Below, piece by piece: positions 8,351 through 18,268 of a stretch of 64,000 nucleotides of DNA. The DNA is from Gammaproteobacteria bacterium UBA2679 (lineage in GTDB: Bacteria; Pseudomonadota; Gammaproteobacteria; Pseudomonadales; Oleiphilaceae), in assembly GCA_002354735.1 (NCBI GenBank), contig DEMD01000009.1:491627-555626 (forward strand), written 5' to 3'. Below the pieces are notes generated by a model that saw nothing but the letters and a program-made list of their open reading frames with translations, did not search any database and was not told where the DNA came from. How positions within the stretch are numbered: position 1 is the first letter of the stretch; the number at the start of each line of letters is the position of its first letter. A program made the translations under genes and the position numbers.

Positions 8351-9574
8351 CTATCCGGCGAGATTACTCATGCTCAGTATCGGCAACATGATACCCATGA
8401 CGATCAGGAGCACAACCACACCCATGAACAGCAACATGAAGGGTTCGAACATGCCGATCATCGTGGCGATCTTGCCCTGGAGGTCATTTTCCTGACTGGC
8501 CGCCGTCCGCTCCAGCATTTCGCCCAGCTGACCACTGGCCTCACCACTGGCGATCATGTGGATCATCATCGGTGGAAAGTAACCGGTCTGATCCAGTGAA
8601 CGGTGCAGACTACCACCTTCCCGAACCTTTTGAGAGGCTTCGGCCACCAGTCGCTTGAGCCACTGGTTGTCGAGTACTTCGCCCGAAATCCGCATGGCAT
8701 CGACAAGCGGCACACCGCTACTGTTGAGAATACTGAGGGTACTGGCGAAGCGGGCTGTATTCAGTCCCCGAACCATCTTGGCCAGCCCCGGGACGTGAAG
8801 CATCGAGCGATGTATCTTCATCTTGAAGTCGGGCCGCTTCATCATTGCCGTAAAGCCGAAAACGAGCAGCGCGATCACGATGATCAGGTAAATGCCATAG
8901 CCGACGATCCAGTCACTGAGCGTGAGGATAACCTGGGTCAGCGGCGGCAGCTCCTGACCACTGTCGACGAACACCTTGACGATGTCCGGCACAACATAAG
9001 CCAGCAGAAAACCCACAATACCAAATGCTACAACTGAAAGTATGATCGGGTAGATCGCGGCCAGTTTGATCTTCTGCCTGGAGATCTGCTGTTGCTCTGT
9101 GTAATCCGCGAGTCGGTTCAAGACCAGCTCGAGGTGACCTGCGTGCTCCCCCGCTGCAACGGTGGACCGGTACAGGTCAGGAAACGCCTTCGGGAACTCG
9201 CTCAGACTGTCAGCCAGAGAATAGCCCTCGAGCACGCGCGAACGTACCGCGAGCATCATACTCTTGACCTTGGGCTTCTCACTCTGCGAAGCCACTGCAC
9301 TGAGCGACTCCTCAATCGGAATACCTGACTGAATGAGGGTGGCAAGCTGACGGGTCAGCAGCGCGAGATCGGGTGTACTCAGCGAGTTGCTGCGAGTCCT
9401 GACGCTACCCTTGGTCTTGCTCTTGGCCTGCGAATCACTCGATTGCTCGACAGAGACCGGCATCCAGCCCTTGTCACGCAGCAGTTGTCGAACCTGTCGG
9501 GCGCTATCGCCTTCGAGGGTACCCTTCTGGTTCTTGCCCTTGGCATCGAGTGCCTTGTAATCGAAGGCTGCCAT
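8351..9574 (-). CDS. gspF: Type II secretion inner-membrane platform protein GspF
   Basis: Polytopic core of the assembly platform, 407 residues, the standard length. N-terminal MAAFDYKALDAKGKNQKGTL and two homologous T2SSF domains (PF00482), each ending in membrane helices: about 170-220 with ILSVVAFGIVGFLLAYVVPDI, and the C-terminal MLLFMGVVVLLIVMGIMLPI. Its start overlaps the gspE stop by one base. Confidence 0.95.
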   Translation of the reverse strand: MAAFDYKALDAKGKNQKGTLEGDSARQVRQLLRDKGWMPVSVEQSSDSQAKSKTKGSVRTRSNSLSTPDLALLTRQLATLIQSGIPIEESLSAVASQSEKPKVKSMMLAVRSRVLEGYSLADSLSEFPKAFPDLYRSTVAAGEHAGHLELVLNRLADYTEQQQISRQKIKLAAIYPIILSVVAFGIVGFLLAYVVPDIVKVFVDSGQELPPLTQVILTLSDWIVGYGIYLIIVIALLVFGFTAMMKRPDFKMKIHRSMLHVPGLAKMVRGLNTARFASTLSILNSSGVPLVDAMRISGEVLDNQWLKRLVAEASQKVREGGSLHRSLDQTGYFPPMMIHMIASGEASGQLGEMLERTAASQENDLQGKIATMIGMFEPFMLLFMGVVVLLIVMGIMLPILSMSNLAG

Positions 9575-11103
9575 TATTCGCGGTGCGTCACGCGGAGTAC
9601 TTCTTCAACAGAGGTCACACCCTGCAAGATTTTCTGCACACCGTCGGCATGGATACTCGGCCCGCGGGCACGCGCATATTTTTCCATTTCCATTTCACCA
9701 GCCTGTTTGTGTATCAGCTGCCGCATGCCTTCATCAACTTCGATCACTTCATAGATCCCCAGACGCCCACGGTAGCCGAGCTGATTGCACTCGGGGCACC
9801 CTGTCGGCCGATAGATTCGAGGTGGATTGGCCGTATCCGCATCCAGGAAGTCACAGATTTCGGCATCAGGTGAATACGCTTCCTTGCAGTGCTCGCAAAG
9901 TGTTCTGACCAATCGCTGAGCCATGACGCCCACGAACGACGATGAAATGAGGAACGGTTCGACGCCCATATCCATGAGTCGCGTAACCGCACCCACTGCA
10001 CTATTGGTGTGAAGGGTGGATAACACAAGGTGACCAGTCAAACTGGCCTGTACCGCTATTTCTGCAGTTTCAAGGTCACGAATTTCACCGATCATCACCA
10101 CGTCGGGGTCCTGGCGCAGGATGGCCCGGAGCCCCCTCGCAAAGGTCATGTCGACCTTCGTGTTTACCTGGGTCTGCCCGACGCCCGGCAGGTTGTATTC
10201 GATTGGATCTTCGACAGTGAGGATGTTTCGCGAGCGGTCATTGATCTCACTCAGCGCAGCATAGAGCGTCGTGGTTTTACCCGAACCGGTAGGCCCTGTA
10301 ACCAGCATGATGCCGTGAGGCCGGTGAACGGTCTTGCGCATGAGTTTGAGATCGCGCTCAGACATCCCGATGCGTTCGAGCTGCAGGCGTCCTGCCTGTT
10401 TGTCGAGCAATCGAAGCACGATACGCTCACCATTGCTCGAAGGCATGGTGGACACCCGGATGTCGACTTCCTTGCCACCAACGCGCAGCGAAATTCGACC
10501 ATCCTGAGGTATTCTCTTCTCGGCGATATCCAGCCTTGCCATAACCTTGATACGCGAGACCAGCAGCGGTGCGAGTGCGCGCTTCGGTTTCACAATCTCG
10601 CGGAGCACGCCATCCACCCTGAAGCGGACTACCAGATCCTTTTCGTAGGTTTCGATGTGAATATCCGAGGCGCTTGATTTGACAGCTTCGGTCAGGATGG
10701 CATTGATAAGCCGTATGATCGGGGCATCGTCCTCTTGCTCGAGCAGGTCTTCGGTCTCGGGAACAGAATCTGCCAGACTGGCAAGATCCATATCGTCACC
10801 AAGCCCCTCGACCATCTGCATGGCTTCGGCACTGTCATTCTGATAGGCACGACCCAGCGCTTCATCGAACTCACTGGCATTGACTGCCCTGAATTCGCAC
10901 TGCCCACCGGAAAACCGGTTAACCTCGGCGAAAACCTGTGGATTGAGTGGCGGTCTGAACTGTATGAGCTGACGCCCTGTCTGTTCATCAGGTTGCGAAA
11001 TAAAGATTCCGTGGCGCTTGGCAAAGTTAAAAGGCAGGCGATAGATGTTAACCGCTTCCCGTTCCGGCGTTGCAAAGGCTTGTGACTGGCTGTTGTTTGG
11101 CAT
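9574..11103 (-). CDS. gspE: Type II secretion ATPase GspE
   Basis: Cytoplasmic hexameric ATPase that powers pseudopilus assembly; 509 residues. N-terminal GspL-binding domain, then the motor domain with Walker A GPTGSGKTT (270-278), Asp box ILTVEDPIEY, Walker B DPDVVMIGEIRD and the GspE-type zinc site C403-x2-C406...C436-x2-C439. First gene of the minus-strand operon gspEFGHIJKLM; its promoter must lie in the 115-base gap to gspC. Confidence 0.95.
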   Translation of the reverse strand: MPNNSQSQAFATPEREAVNIYRLPFNFAKRHGIFISQPDEQTGRQLIQFRPPLNPQVFAEVNRFSGGQCEFRAVNASEFDEALGRAYQNDSAEAMQMVEGLGDDMDLASLADSVPETEDLLEQEDDAPIIRLINAILTEAVKSSASDIHIETYEKDLVVRFRVDGVLREIVKPKRALAPLLVSRIKVMARLDIAEKRIPQDGRISLRVGGKEVDIRVSTMPSSNGERIVLRLLDKQAGRLQLERIGMSERDLKLMRKTVHRPHGIMLVTGPTGSGKTTTLYAALSEINDRSRNILTVEDPIEYNLPGVGQTQVNTKVDMTFARGLRAILRQDPDVVMIGEIRDLETAEIAVQASLTGHLVLSTLHTNSAVGAVTRLMDMGVEPFLISSSFVGVMAQRLVRTLCEHCKEAYSPDAEICDFLDADTANPPRIYRPTGCPECNQLGYRGRLGIYEVIEVDEGMRQLIHKQAGEMEMEKYARARGPSIHADGVQKILQGVTSVEEVLRVTHRE

Positions 11104-11218
11104 AGTTTTGTGTAAGCTATTTCGACGGCTAGAGTATACTAATCATAGCTGAGGCGCGTTCGATGTTCTGCGTCACAGTCTTAAAATTTTCGTAAACCCT
11201 TAAATTCAGGCGGGCTTG

Positions 11219-12025
11219 ATGCCTTCAAGACTACAACAATGGCTGCCCTGGCTGCTCACGACATTAATCGTAGTAGGCGCAGCAGTCTACCTGACATCTC
11301 ATTCGCTCGCACTGTGGCGCGACTATCAGCAGTTTCAGCGCTCACCAGTTGCCATCAGCGCCCAGGGAAACAACGCAGTCGTACAGCGGCCTGTGCGACA
11401 GTTGCTCGGCCTAAATCTGTTCGGTAGCCCCACTGCCAAAACCGAGGCGCCGGTGCAGACCACTGAAGAGCTGCCAGAAACAAATCTCCAGCTGACCCTG
11501 CGGGGCATCTCTTCGTCAGACGCAAACGACGTGGGCGGTGCCCTTATCGAAGGTCCGGACCGGATTACCGATTTCTTCAGAGTCGGGGAAAGCATGCCCG
11601 GCAATGCCAGCCTTCACTCGGTTTATGCCAACCGTGTTGTCATCGACCGAAGCGGCCAACTCGAAAACCTGTTCTTCCCTGAGGAAATCGGCAGTGGTAG
11701 CAGCGTCGAGGCCTACTCTCCCCCAGACGACAGCTATAACCAGAGTTATGAGCAGGAGTACCAGGAGCCAGCCTACGATCAGTCAGCCGAGGCACCTGTG
11801 TACCAGCCGGAAGTTCAGGAGATCAACGAATATGCGCCGGAAGTCATGCCCGATGAGGGCGCACCGATACCAGGCGAGCAGTTCGATGCCGGCAGCTATG
11901 AAGTGCCGGATGCCATTCCTGCCCCGCCTGTTGAGGCTGTAAGCGAAATTGAAGAGGCTCGTAGAGCGGAAATCCGAGACCGACTGCAGAAAATGCGTGA
12001 AACCATTCGATCGCAGGCTCAATAG
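11219..12025 (+). CDS. gspC: Type II secretion protein GspC, short form without PDZ domain
   Basis: Inner-membrane protein that contacts the outer-membrane secretin. One transmembrane helix at about 10-30 (WLPWLLTTLIVVGAAVYLTS) and the homology region at about 60-155 (VRQLLGLNLFG, LPETNLQLTLRGI, RVGESMPGNASLHSVYANRVVI). After that comes no PDZ domain and no coiled coil of the usual kind: about 100 residues rich in Tyr, Pro, Glu and Asp, ending in a charged helix (EEARRAEIRDRLQKMRETI). Transcribed divergently from gspE. The start is the ATG at 11219; a TTG precedes it. gspD, which usually follows, is missing. Confidence 0.85.
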   Translation: MPSRLQQWLPWLLTTLIVVGAAVYLTSHSLALWRDYQQFQRSPVAISAQGNNAVVQRPVRQLLGLNLFGSPTAKTEAPVQTTEELPETNLQLTLRGISSSDANDVGGALIEGPDRITDFFRVGESMPGNASLHSVYANRVVIDRSGQLENLFFPEEIGSGSSVEAYSPPDDSYNQSYEQEYQEPAYDQSAEAPVYQPEVQEINEYAPEVMPDEGAPIPGEQFDAGSYEVPDAIPAPPVEAVSEIEEARRAEIRDRLQKMRETIRSQAQ

Positions 12026-12477
12026 TGCCGTTGAAAGCCTACGATCTGTAACATAGCGATACCATTCTCATAAAGTGATCCCCTGCACCGCTGGATATAC
12101 TCTTTTAACCAGTTTGTTGTCGTGGATTACCATGTTCCCCCATCGCCGTATCAAGATGTCGATAGTACTGAGTCTGTTCAGTGTCCTGATCGTGTTGGCT
12201 ACCCTGACTTTTGAAATATCAGCGCGTCAGGCGAACCAGCGAAGCATTCAGACACAGCCCATTCATCTTGGTGAAGATTGGCCGGGCCCCTTGCTCGAGC
12301 GCAAAGTTCATCAGCGCCACAACGGCGGCCGCCAGAATGCCCAGTCGCTACCGTCGCAAGATCTCAACGTGATCGTCGCCTTCTAGTACCGGACCATTTC
12401 GCCACACCTCCTGGTTCCGCCCGCCTGCCAATTCGCCTTTGCAACTCCACTTGACCTCCTTACGCCGGCGTTTTACA
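12026..12477. other. Intergenic stretch between gspC and liuR, at most one weak small ORF
   Basis: About 450 bases before the LiuR-type operator. No tRNA or clear intrinsic terminator for gspC was found. It contains one possible small gene (12132-12386, listed separately). The region just before the operator is C-rich and carries no open frame I would support. Confidence 0.5.
12132..12386 (+). CDS. Possible small single-pass membrane protein
   Basis: 84 codons from the ATG at 12132: a basic start (MFPHRRIKM), one hydrophobic helix (about 10-27, SIVLSLFSVLIVLATLTF) and a polar, Gln/Arg/His-rich tail. I recognise no family. It is open in the right direction between gspC and the liu genes, but there is no convincing ribosome-binding site. 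An in-frame ATG at 12075 would add 19 residues. Could be a chance frame. Confidence 0.3.
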   Translation: MFPHRRIKMSIVLSLFSVLIVLATLTFEISARQANQRSIQTQPIHLGEDWPGPLLERKVHQRHNGGRQNAQSLPSQDLNVIVAF

Positions 12478-12495
12478 GTTTACGTTAACGTCAAC
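12478..12495. promoter_or_regulatory. Probable LiuR operator (palindrome)
   Basis: GTTTACGTTAACGTCAAC is an 18-bp near-perfect palindrome with only the fourth pair mismatched (T/C). It matches the ACGTTAACGT-centred motif described for LiuR, the MerR-family repressor of branched-chain amino acid catabolism in gammaproteobacteria. It ends 28 bases before the ATG of the MerR-type gene that starts the liu operon, the expected place for autoregulation. Confidence 0.75.
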
Positions 12496-12523
12496 TGCGC
12501 CAGAGTGGTGTACAGGACCCTGA

Positions 12524-12928
12524 ATGCCCCTGAAGAATCAATCCCGGCTCTATACGATAAGCGACCTGGCGAGTGAATTTGGCATCACACCTCGCACCAT
12601 TCGTTTCTATGAGTCTGAACGGCTGCTGGAGCCAGAGTCTCGTGAATCGCACGGGACACGGCACTACGGTGAGAGGGCCAGGGTTCGGCTCAAACTGATC
12701 CTGCGCGGGAAGCGTCTTGGCTTCAGTCTTGCGGAGTCCAAGTCGCTTATCGAGCTGTATAACGCTGACTCCGACAACACCGAGCAGCTGCAGCGTTTTC
12801 TCGAGCTCATCGCTCAGCATCGCCAACAGTTGCAGCGGCAAAAGCAGGACATTGCGGTCCTGGAGCAGGAACTTGACGCAGCCGAACAGCGCGTTCGGCA
12901 AGCCATGCCAGGATCCACAGCCAACTAA
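12524..12928 (+). CDS. liuR: MerR-family regulator of leucine/branched-chain catabolism (LiuR)
   Basis: 134 residues. N-terminal MerR winged helix-turn-helix (YTISDLASEFGITPRTIRFY, about 10-29) followed by the conserved RHYGERARVRLKLILRGKRLGFSL segment and a long dimerisation coiled coil (about 85-128). There is no cysteine cluster for metal binding, as expected for LiuR, which senses acyl-CoA-type ligands. It is followed after 30 bases by isovaleryl-CoA dehydrogenase and preceded by the palindrome at 12478, which fits the liuR-liuA-liuB order known in Pseudomonas and Shewanella. Confidence 0.85.
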   Translation: MPLKNQSRLYTISDLASEFGITPRTIRFYESERLLEPESRESHGTRHYGERARVRLKLILRGKRLGFSLAESKSLIELYNADSDNTEQLQRFLELIAQHRQQLQRQKQDIAVLEQELDAAEQRVRQAMPGSTAN

Positions 12929-12958
12929 GCGCGAAATTCGCGGGAGAATAAAACAACA

Positions 12959-14134
12959 ATGACCTACCAGGCCGACTACCCTACCCTTCGCTTCCCCATG
13001 AGCGAGGATCAGGCTCAACTGCAGACACTTGCGCGTCGCTTTGCGAGGGAGCGAATTGCGCCCATCGCCGCTGAGATCGACAAAAACAACGCCTTTCCCA
13101 ACGAACTCTGGCAGGAACTCGGGCGCATCGGCCTGCTTGGTGTCACGGCTGGTGAAGATGTCGGTGGCGCCGACATGGGCTACTTCGCCCACTGCCTGGC
13201 CCTTGAAGAGATTTCCCGTTGCTCGGCCAGCATAGCGCTCAGCTACGGTGCGCACTCAAACCTCTGCGTCAATCAGATCGATAAGAACGGTACGCAGGAG
13301 CAGCGCCTACGCTATTTGCCAAAGCTGGTCAGCGGGGAACATGTAGGCGCCCTGGCCATGAGTGAGACGCTCGCCGGTAGTGATGTCGTCAGCATGAAGC
13401 TCAAAGCTGAACGGCATGGCGAGATGTATCGGCTTAACGGCACGAAAATGTGGATTACCAATGGCCCCGACGCCGACGTTCTGGTGGTTTACGCGAAAAC
13501 GAATCCAGATGCGGGTTCGAAAGGCATTACGGCCTTCATCGTGGAGCGCGGCATGAAAGGTTTCTCGAGTTCGGCCAAACTGGACAAGCTCGGCATGCGC
13601 GGGTCGAACACCTGTGAACTGGTATTCGATAATTGCGATGTGCCAGCTGCCAATATTCTCGGCGAGGTGAATCGCGGCGTCCAGGTACTCATGAGCGGCC
13701 TCGACTTCGAACGGGTTCTCCTGGCTGCAGGCCCGCTTGGCATCATGCAGGCCTGTATGGATATCGTGATCCCCTATGTCCACGAACGGGTGCAATTTGG
13801 CGAGGCCATTGGCAATTTCCAGTTGATCCAGGGCAAGCTGGCCGATATGTATAGCCAGCTCAATGCCAGCCGCGCCTACCTCTATGCGACAGCGCAAGCC
13901 TGCGATCGCGGAGAAGCTTCGAGAAAGGATGCCGCCGGCGTGATACTGTTCTGCGCAGAAAACGCCACGAAGATGGCGCTTGATGCGATACAGATACTCG
14001 GTGGTAACGGCTACACCAACGATTACGCTGCCGGACGTCTGCTGCGGGATGCCAAACTTTACGAAATCGGCGCTGGCACATCGGAGGTGCGACGCATGCT
14101 GATAGGCCGCGAACTGTTCAACGAGACGGCCTGA
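12959..14134 (+). CDS. liuA: Isovaleryl-CoA dehydrogenase
   Basis: FAD enzyme that oxidises isovaleryl-CoA to 3-methylcrotonyl-CoA in leucine breakdown and hands electrons to ETF. 391 residues, family length. IVD-specific features: [12 protein letters not shown] (about 95-106), the flavin-binding [10 protein letters not shown], and the unusual catalytic base placed in the G helix, [15 protein letters not shown] (E251), with the position that carries the catalytic Glu in medium-chain enzymes replaced in YEIGAGTSE. The ETF genes that accept its electrons lie 2 kb downstream. Followed after 12 bases by liuB. Confidence 0.93.
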   Translation: MTYQADYPTLRFPMSEDQAQLQTLARRFARERIAPIAAEIDKNNAFPNELWQELGRIGLLGVTAGEDVGGADMGYFAHCLALEEISRCSASIALSYGAHSNLCVNQIDKNGTQEQRLRYLPKLVSGEHVGALAMSETLAGSDVVSMKLKAERHGEMYRLNGTKMWITNGPDADVLVVYAKTNPDAGSKGITAFIVERGMKGFSSSAKLDKLGMRGSNTCELVFDNCDVPAANILGEVNRGVQVLMSGLDFERVLLAAGPLGIMQACMDIVIPYVHERVQFGEAIGNFQLIQGKLADMYSQLNASRAYLYATAQACDRGEASRKDAAGVILFCAENATKMALDAIQILGGNGYTNDYAAGRLLRDAKLYEIGAGTSEVRRMLIGRELFNETA

Positions 14135-14146
14135 GGGGACGGTGAC

Positions 14147-15772
14147 ATGACAGAGAGCCGCACACCTGCTACGACAACAGCCTCAGCCGCGTCCGCACGC
14201 CTCGAGCAAATGACGCAGCGCCTTGCCTACATACAGGCCCTCGAAGCAAAAATACGTGAGGGTGGTGGCGCAGAAGCCCAGGCAAAACAGCGGGACAAAG
14301 GCAAGCTGCTCTGTCGTGAGCGCATAGCGCAGCTGCTGGATCACGATTCGCCTTTTCTGGAGATAGGCATACTCGCCGCTCATGAGGTCTATGAGCACGA
14401 AGTCCCCGCCGCCGGTGTGGTTGCGGGCATCGGCTACGTCTCCGGCTTTGCGTGCATGATTGTAGCCAACGACGCCAGCGTTAAAGGCGGGACTTACTAC
14501 CCGCTCACCGTCAAAAAACACATCAGGGCGCAGACAATTGCCGGAGAATTCCGGCTGCCATGCATCTATCTGGTGGACTCGGGCGGCGCACATCTGCCCC
14601 TTCAGGATGAGGTTTTTCCCGACAAGGAAGATTTCGGCCACATTTTCTATAAACAGGCTCATCTCTCAGCGCAGGGTATTCCGCAGATTGCTGTCGTCAT
14701 GGGCTTTTGCACGGCGGGTGGCGCCTATGTGCCCGCGATGGCCGACGAGTGCATTATGGTTGAACGGCAAAGCTCACTATTCCTTGCCGGTCCAGCCTTG
14801 GTGAAGGCCGCCACCGGGGCCGAAGTTGATGGCGAGGAACTTGGCGGCGCACGGATGCATGCCACGATATCAGGTGTAGCCGATCATCTTGCAGCAAACG
14901 ACACTGAAGCTTTGCAGCTTGCCCGCCGCATTCTGTGTCACGCTGGTCTACCGCGAAAAATCGATGCGGCTCAGCAGCCGGCTTCCATCACTGAACCACT
15001 GTTCGATCCCGCAGAGCTTCGAGGCATCGTACCCGCAGATTTTCGGACGCCCTTCGACGTCAGACAGATAATCGAGCGCATTGTGGACGGATCGGTACAC
15101 GATGAATTCAAACCGCTCTACGGGCCGACGCTTGTCTGCACCTTTGCTGAAATCGGGGGCCACCGTGTCGGCATCCTCGCCAATAACGGGGTGCTCTTCA
15201 GCGAGTCGGCGCTCAAGGGCACGCACTTCATCCAGCTTTGCGAACAGCGCAATACGCCACTGATCTTCCTGCAGAACATCACCGGGTTCATGATTGGGCT
15301 TGAGCATGAGCAGGGCGGCATCGCCAAGCACGGTGCCAAAATGGTCATGGCGGTCGCCTGCGCAACTGTGCCCAAATACACCATCATCATTGGTGGCAGC
15401 TTTGGTGCCGGGAACTACGGGATGTGCGGTCGAGGCTACAATCCACGGTTTCTCTGGACCTGGCCCAGTGCAAAGATCTCGGTGATGGGCGGGGATCAGG
15501 CAGCTGGCGTTTTATCGACAGTGAAGGCCGAAGCACTTGCCAAAAAAGGCCTACCTTTCGATGCAGAAGCGAAAGCGGCGATAGAAGAGCCGGTCCGACG
15601 ACAGTTCGAACGGCAATCGGACACCGTCTACGCTTCGGCGCGGCTATGGGACGACGGCGTCATTGATCCCGCCGACACCCGAGCCATACTACGCTTTGCT
15701 CTTGATCTCGAGCCTGGAGAAGCGACCGACGGCATGCGCGAGAGGCGCCAGGGTGTAGCTGCCTATCGTTAG
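14147..15772 (+). CDS. liuB: Methylcrotonyl-CoA carboxylase, carboxyltransferase (beta) subunit
   Basis: 541 residues, typical for MCC beta (~535). Two crotonase-fold carboxyltransferase domains (PF01039); key parts are [35 protein letters not shown] (first oxyanion region), [10 protein letters not shown] and [25 protein letters not shown] (second). [10 protein letters not shown] and the MCGRGY/RFLW signature fit MCC rather than propionyl-CoA carboxylase; geranyl-CoA carboxylase AtuC is the main alternative, but the liuR-liuA context favours MCC. The biotin-carrying alpha subunit (liuD), liuC and liuE do not follow: the next gene is convergent. Confidence 0.88.
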   Translation: MTESRTPATTTASAASARLEQMTQRLAYIQALEAKIREGGGAEAQAKQRDKGKLLCRERIAQLLDHDSPFLEIGILAAHEVYEHEVPAAGVVAGIGYVSGFACMIVANDASVKGGTYYPLTVKKHIRAQTIAGEFRLPCIYLVDSGGAHLPLQDEVFPDKEDFGHIFYKQAHLSAQGIPQIAVVMGFCTAGGAYVPAMADECIMVERQSSLFLAGPALVKAATGAEVDGEELGGARMHATISGVADHLAANDTEALQLARRILCHAGLPRKIDAAQQPASITEPLFDPAELRGIVPADFRTPFDVRQIIERIVDGSVHDEFKPLYGPTLVCTFAEIGGHRVGILANNGVLFSESALKGTHFIQLCEQRNTPLIFLQNITGFMIGLEHEQGGIAKHGAKMVMAVACATVPKYTIIIGGSFGAGNYGMCGRGYNPRFLWTWPSAKISVMGGDQAAGVLSTVKAEALAKKGLPFDAEAKAAIEEPVRRQFERQSDTVYASARLWDDGVIDPADTRAILRFALDLEPGEATDGMRERRQGVAAYR

Positions 15773-15805
15773 TCGCACCTGCCATCACGACTGAATGGCG
15801 CCTGC

Positions 15806-16324
15806 CTAATGGTGGGCGTGCGACTCACCACTGACCGGCTGGACAGCAAACCAGGAATCGAGACGAATGGGTGTCTGCCCAGACACCTCAGAAGGCTCGA
15901 ATACAAAAGTTGCCGGAAGACGCTCACCGGCCGTCGTCGGCGAAACCAGCTTCATAAACATGATATGCACCGCACCAGGCGCCAACTCTACAGTCGCTCC
16001 CGGCGGAATCAGGACGCCCTCCGGTAGCGGCTTCATAGACATCATACCTGCCTCAGAGGTCACAGATTCATGCAATGAAGTCTGTGCTGCGACTTCGGTC
16101 TCTACGGCGACAAGTCTGTAGGCCTGCTCGCCGCTGTTGCTGATAGTCACATACCCAGCGCCGTTCAGACCTGCCACCGGCACAGATCGCGTCCAGGCAT
16201 GACTAATCGTCAATCCCGCCTCGCTGGCACCGTGAGCCACGGCCTTGCCAGCGGCGATAAGCAGCAGCACCGACACGATCAAGCGGAATTTCGCCAGCGC
16301 CGCTGTCACAGGAAATCTCTTCAT
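15806..16324 (-). CDS. Periplasmic copper chaperone PCu(A)C
   Basis: 172 residues with an N-terminal signal peptide (about 1-30, LIVSVLLLIAAGKAVA then HGASEAG). The Cu(I)-binding H-x-n-M...H-x-M pattern is visible: LHES at about 106-109, GMMSMKPL, and GAVHIMFMKL (about 137-146). A further His-rich end (HAHH) may help copper binding. The family (PF04314) loads copper into the CuA site of cytochrome oxidase. Convergent with liuB; a single gene, with the etfA terminator just upstream of its start. Confidence 0.88.
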   Translation of the reverse strand: MKRFPVTAALAKFRLIVSVLLLIAAGKAVAHGASEAGLTISHAWTRSVPVAGLNGAGYVTISNSGEQAYRLVAVETEVAAQTSLHESVTSEAGMMSMKPLPEGVLIPPGATVELAPGAVHIMFMKLVSPTTAGERLPATFVFEPSEVSGQTPIRLDSWFAVQPVSGESHAHH

Positions 16325-16343
16325 ATATTTCTATCCTTTAAAA

Positions 16344-16370
16344 CAAAAAAAGCCGCACAAGGTGCGGCTT
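16344..16370 (-). terminator. Intrinsic terminator after etfA
   Basis: On the minus strand AAGCCGCAC-CTT-GTGCGGCTT forms a 9-bp stem with a three-base loop and is followed by a run of seven T. It lies 26 bases after the etfA stop codon and separates etfBA from the copper-chaperone gene. Confidence 0.9.
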
Positions 16371-16395
16371 CGATAGGTCGTGCGGGAGCCGGCAC

Positions 16396-17328
16396 TTAGC
16401 TGACTGCTGCTTCCAGCTGCGGCACAGCTTCGAACAGGTCGGCAACCAGTCCGTAATCAGCCACCTGGAATATCGGCGCTTCTTCGTCCTTGTTGATGGC
16501 AACGATGACCTTGGACTCGGACATACCAGCAAGATGCTGAATAGCGCCAGAAATGCCAACGGCGATGTACAGCTGCGGCGCGACGATCTTACCCGTCTGA
16601 CCAACCTGCATGTCGTTAGGCACAAAGCCTGCGTCGACAGCTGCTCGCGATGCACCGACTGCTGCGCCAAGCTTGTCGGCAAGCTTATACAGCATTTCGA
16701 AGTTCTCGCCGTTCTGCATGCCTCGGCCACCAGAAACAACGATTTGCGCACCGCTGAGGTCAGGGCGATCGTTCTTCGCAAGCTCTTCTCTCACGAATGA
16801 AGACACGCCAGCATCCTTGGCAATGCTGCAATCTTCGACTGCCGCAGAACCGCCTTCACCAGAAACCGGGTCGAAACCTGTTGGCCGTACGGTGATAACC
16901 TTGATGGCATCCGAAGACTTTACGGTGGCAATGGCGTTGCCGGCATAGATTGGACGAACGAAGGTATCAGCAGATTCAACGCGAATGATGTCAGAAATCT
17001 GCGCCACGTCCAGCAGGGCTGCAACGCGTGGCATGAAATCTTTGCCAGTGGTGCCAGCAGACGTCAGGATCGCTGCATAGTCCTTGCCCAGCTCGACAAC
17101 GAGTGCCGCCAGGTTTTCACCAAGCTGATGTCCATAGACATCGGCGTCGGCCTTGAGGACCTTTGAAACGCCTTGAGCCTTGGCAGCCGCTTCAGCAGCG
17201 CCAGAGCAATCCTTACCTGCGACCAGTACAGTGATATCGCCGCCGATCTTCTGGGCAGCTGCAATCACGTTCAGTGTGGCAGACTTGAGGGAACTGTTAT
17301 CGTGTTCCGCAATGACTAGTACGCTCAT
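16396..17328 (-). CDS. etfA: Electron transfer flavoprotein, alpha subunit
   Basis: 310 residues. N-terminal ETF domain ([15 protein letters not shown]) and the C-terminal FAD-binding domain (about 190-310) with [38 protein letters not shown] and the conserved [17 protein letters not shown], which wraps the FAD. The EtfAB heterodimer collects electrons from acyl-CoA dehydrogenases (including LiuA nearby) and passes them to ETF-QO, encoded divergently. It starts two bases after the etfB stop. Confidence 0.96.
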   Translation of the reverse strand: MSVLVIAEHDNSSLKSATLNVIAAAQKIGGDITVLVAGKDCSGAAEAAAKAQGVSKVLKADADVYGHQLGENLAALVVELGKDYAAILTSAGTTGKDFMPRVAALLDVAQISDIIRVESADTFVRPIYAGNAIATVKSSDAIKVITVRPTGFDPVSGEGGSAAVEDCSIAKDAGVSSFVREELAKNDRPDLSGAQIVVSGGRGMQNGENFEMLYKLADKLGAAVGASRAAVDAGFVPNDMQVGQTGKIVAPQLYIAVGISGAIQHLAGMSESKVIVAINKDEEAPIFQVADYGLVADLFEAVPQLEAAVS

Positions 17329-17330
17329 GA

Positions 17331-18080
17331 TTAAAGTACCTTCGCTTCATTCTTGAGTTTGTCGACCAGTTCGGCGACGCTCGCAACCTTCACGCCAGCT
17401 GAACGCTGGGCAGGTGGCTCGACCTTGACCACAGAGATTCGTGGCGCGATTTCAGCACCAAGATCTGCAGGGCTCATGACCTCGAGCGGCTTCTTCTTCG
17501 CTTTCATGATATTCGGCAGCGAGGCATAGCGTGGCTCGTTCAGACGCAGGTCTGTGGTCACTACCGCGGGCAGTGTCAGCGAAACAGTCGCCAGACCACC
17601 GTCAATTTCACGAGTAACTTCAACCTTGTCACCTTCAACCTTCACTTCGGAAGCGAAAGTGCCCTGGCCATAGCCGCAGAGGGCGGCCAGCATCTGCCCC
17701 GTCTGGTTGTTGTCTGTATCGATCGATTGCTTGCCGAGGATAATGAGCTTCGGCTCTTCCTTCTCGACAATCGCCTTGAGCAATTTAGCCGCGGCGAGTG
17801 ACTGGATTTCCTCGTCGGTTTCAACATGAATGCCGCGATCAGCGCCCAGCGCAAGCGCGGTACGAATCTGCTCCTGGCAGGCTTTCGGGCCAATAGACAC
17901 AACTACAACCTCAGTAGCCACACCCTTTTCTTTCAGGCGAACAGCTTCTTCGATGGCAATCTCACAGAATGGATTCATGGCCATTTTGACGTTGGCCAGA
18001 TCGACACCTGAATGGTCAGACTTCACTCGTACTTTTACGTTGTAATCGATGACACGTTTGACAGCGACAAGAACCTTCAT
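17331..18080 (-). CDS. etfB: Electron transfer flavoprotein, beta subunit
   Basis: 249 residues, family length. [20 protein letters not shown], the AMP-binding [18 protein letters not shown] region and the recognition-loop segment [25 protein letters not shown] are all present. First gene of etfBA. Its upstream region is shared with the divergent etfD gene and holds the palindrome at 18269-18294, so fatty-acid-responsive control of both units is likely. Confidence 0.96.
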   Translation of the reverse strand: MKVLVAVKRVIDYNVKVRVKSDHSGVDLANVKMAMNPFCEIAIEEAVRLKEKGVATEVVVVSIGPKACQEQIRTALALGADRGIHVETDEEIQSLAAAKLLKAIVEKEEPKLIILGKQSIDTDNNQTGQMLAALCGYGQGTFASEVKVEGDKVEVTREIDGGLATVSLTLPAVVTTDLRLNEPRYASLPNIMKAKKKPLEVMSPADLGAEIAPRISVVKVEPPAQRSAGVKVASVAELVDKLKNEAKVL

Positions 18081-18268
18081 AGATTCCTCGTTGGTTTGAG
18101 GTGGAATAAACGAGCATTATACCCTAAATAGATGACGCATAGCTCGGCGACATACATGCATAAGACGCCAGACAGGCATATTGAGTGGCTTCAGGCGCAT
18201 GACCAGCGCGTGATCTGCCCAAGGCCGCAGCGTCCATACTGGCCGTATTTAAATTCAAATGGCGGCAG

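Noticed and set aside
12491..13255. 254-codon minus-strand frame
   Set aside because: Covers liuR and the start of liuA in antisense and overlaps the LiuR operator.
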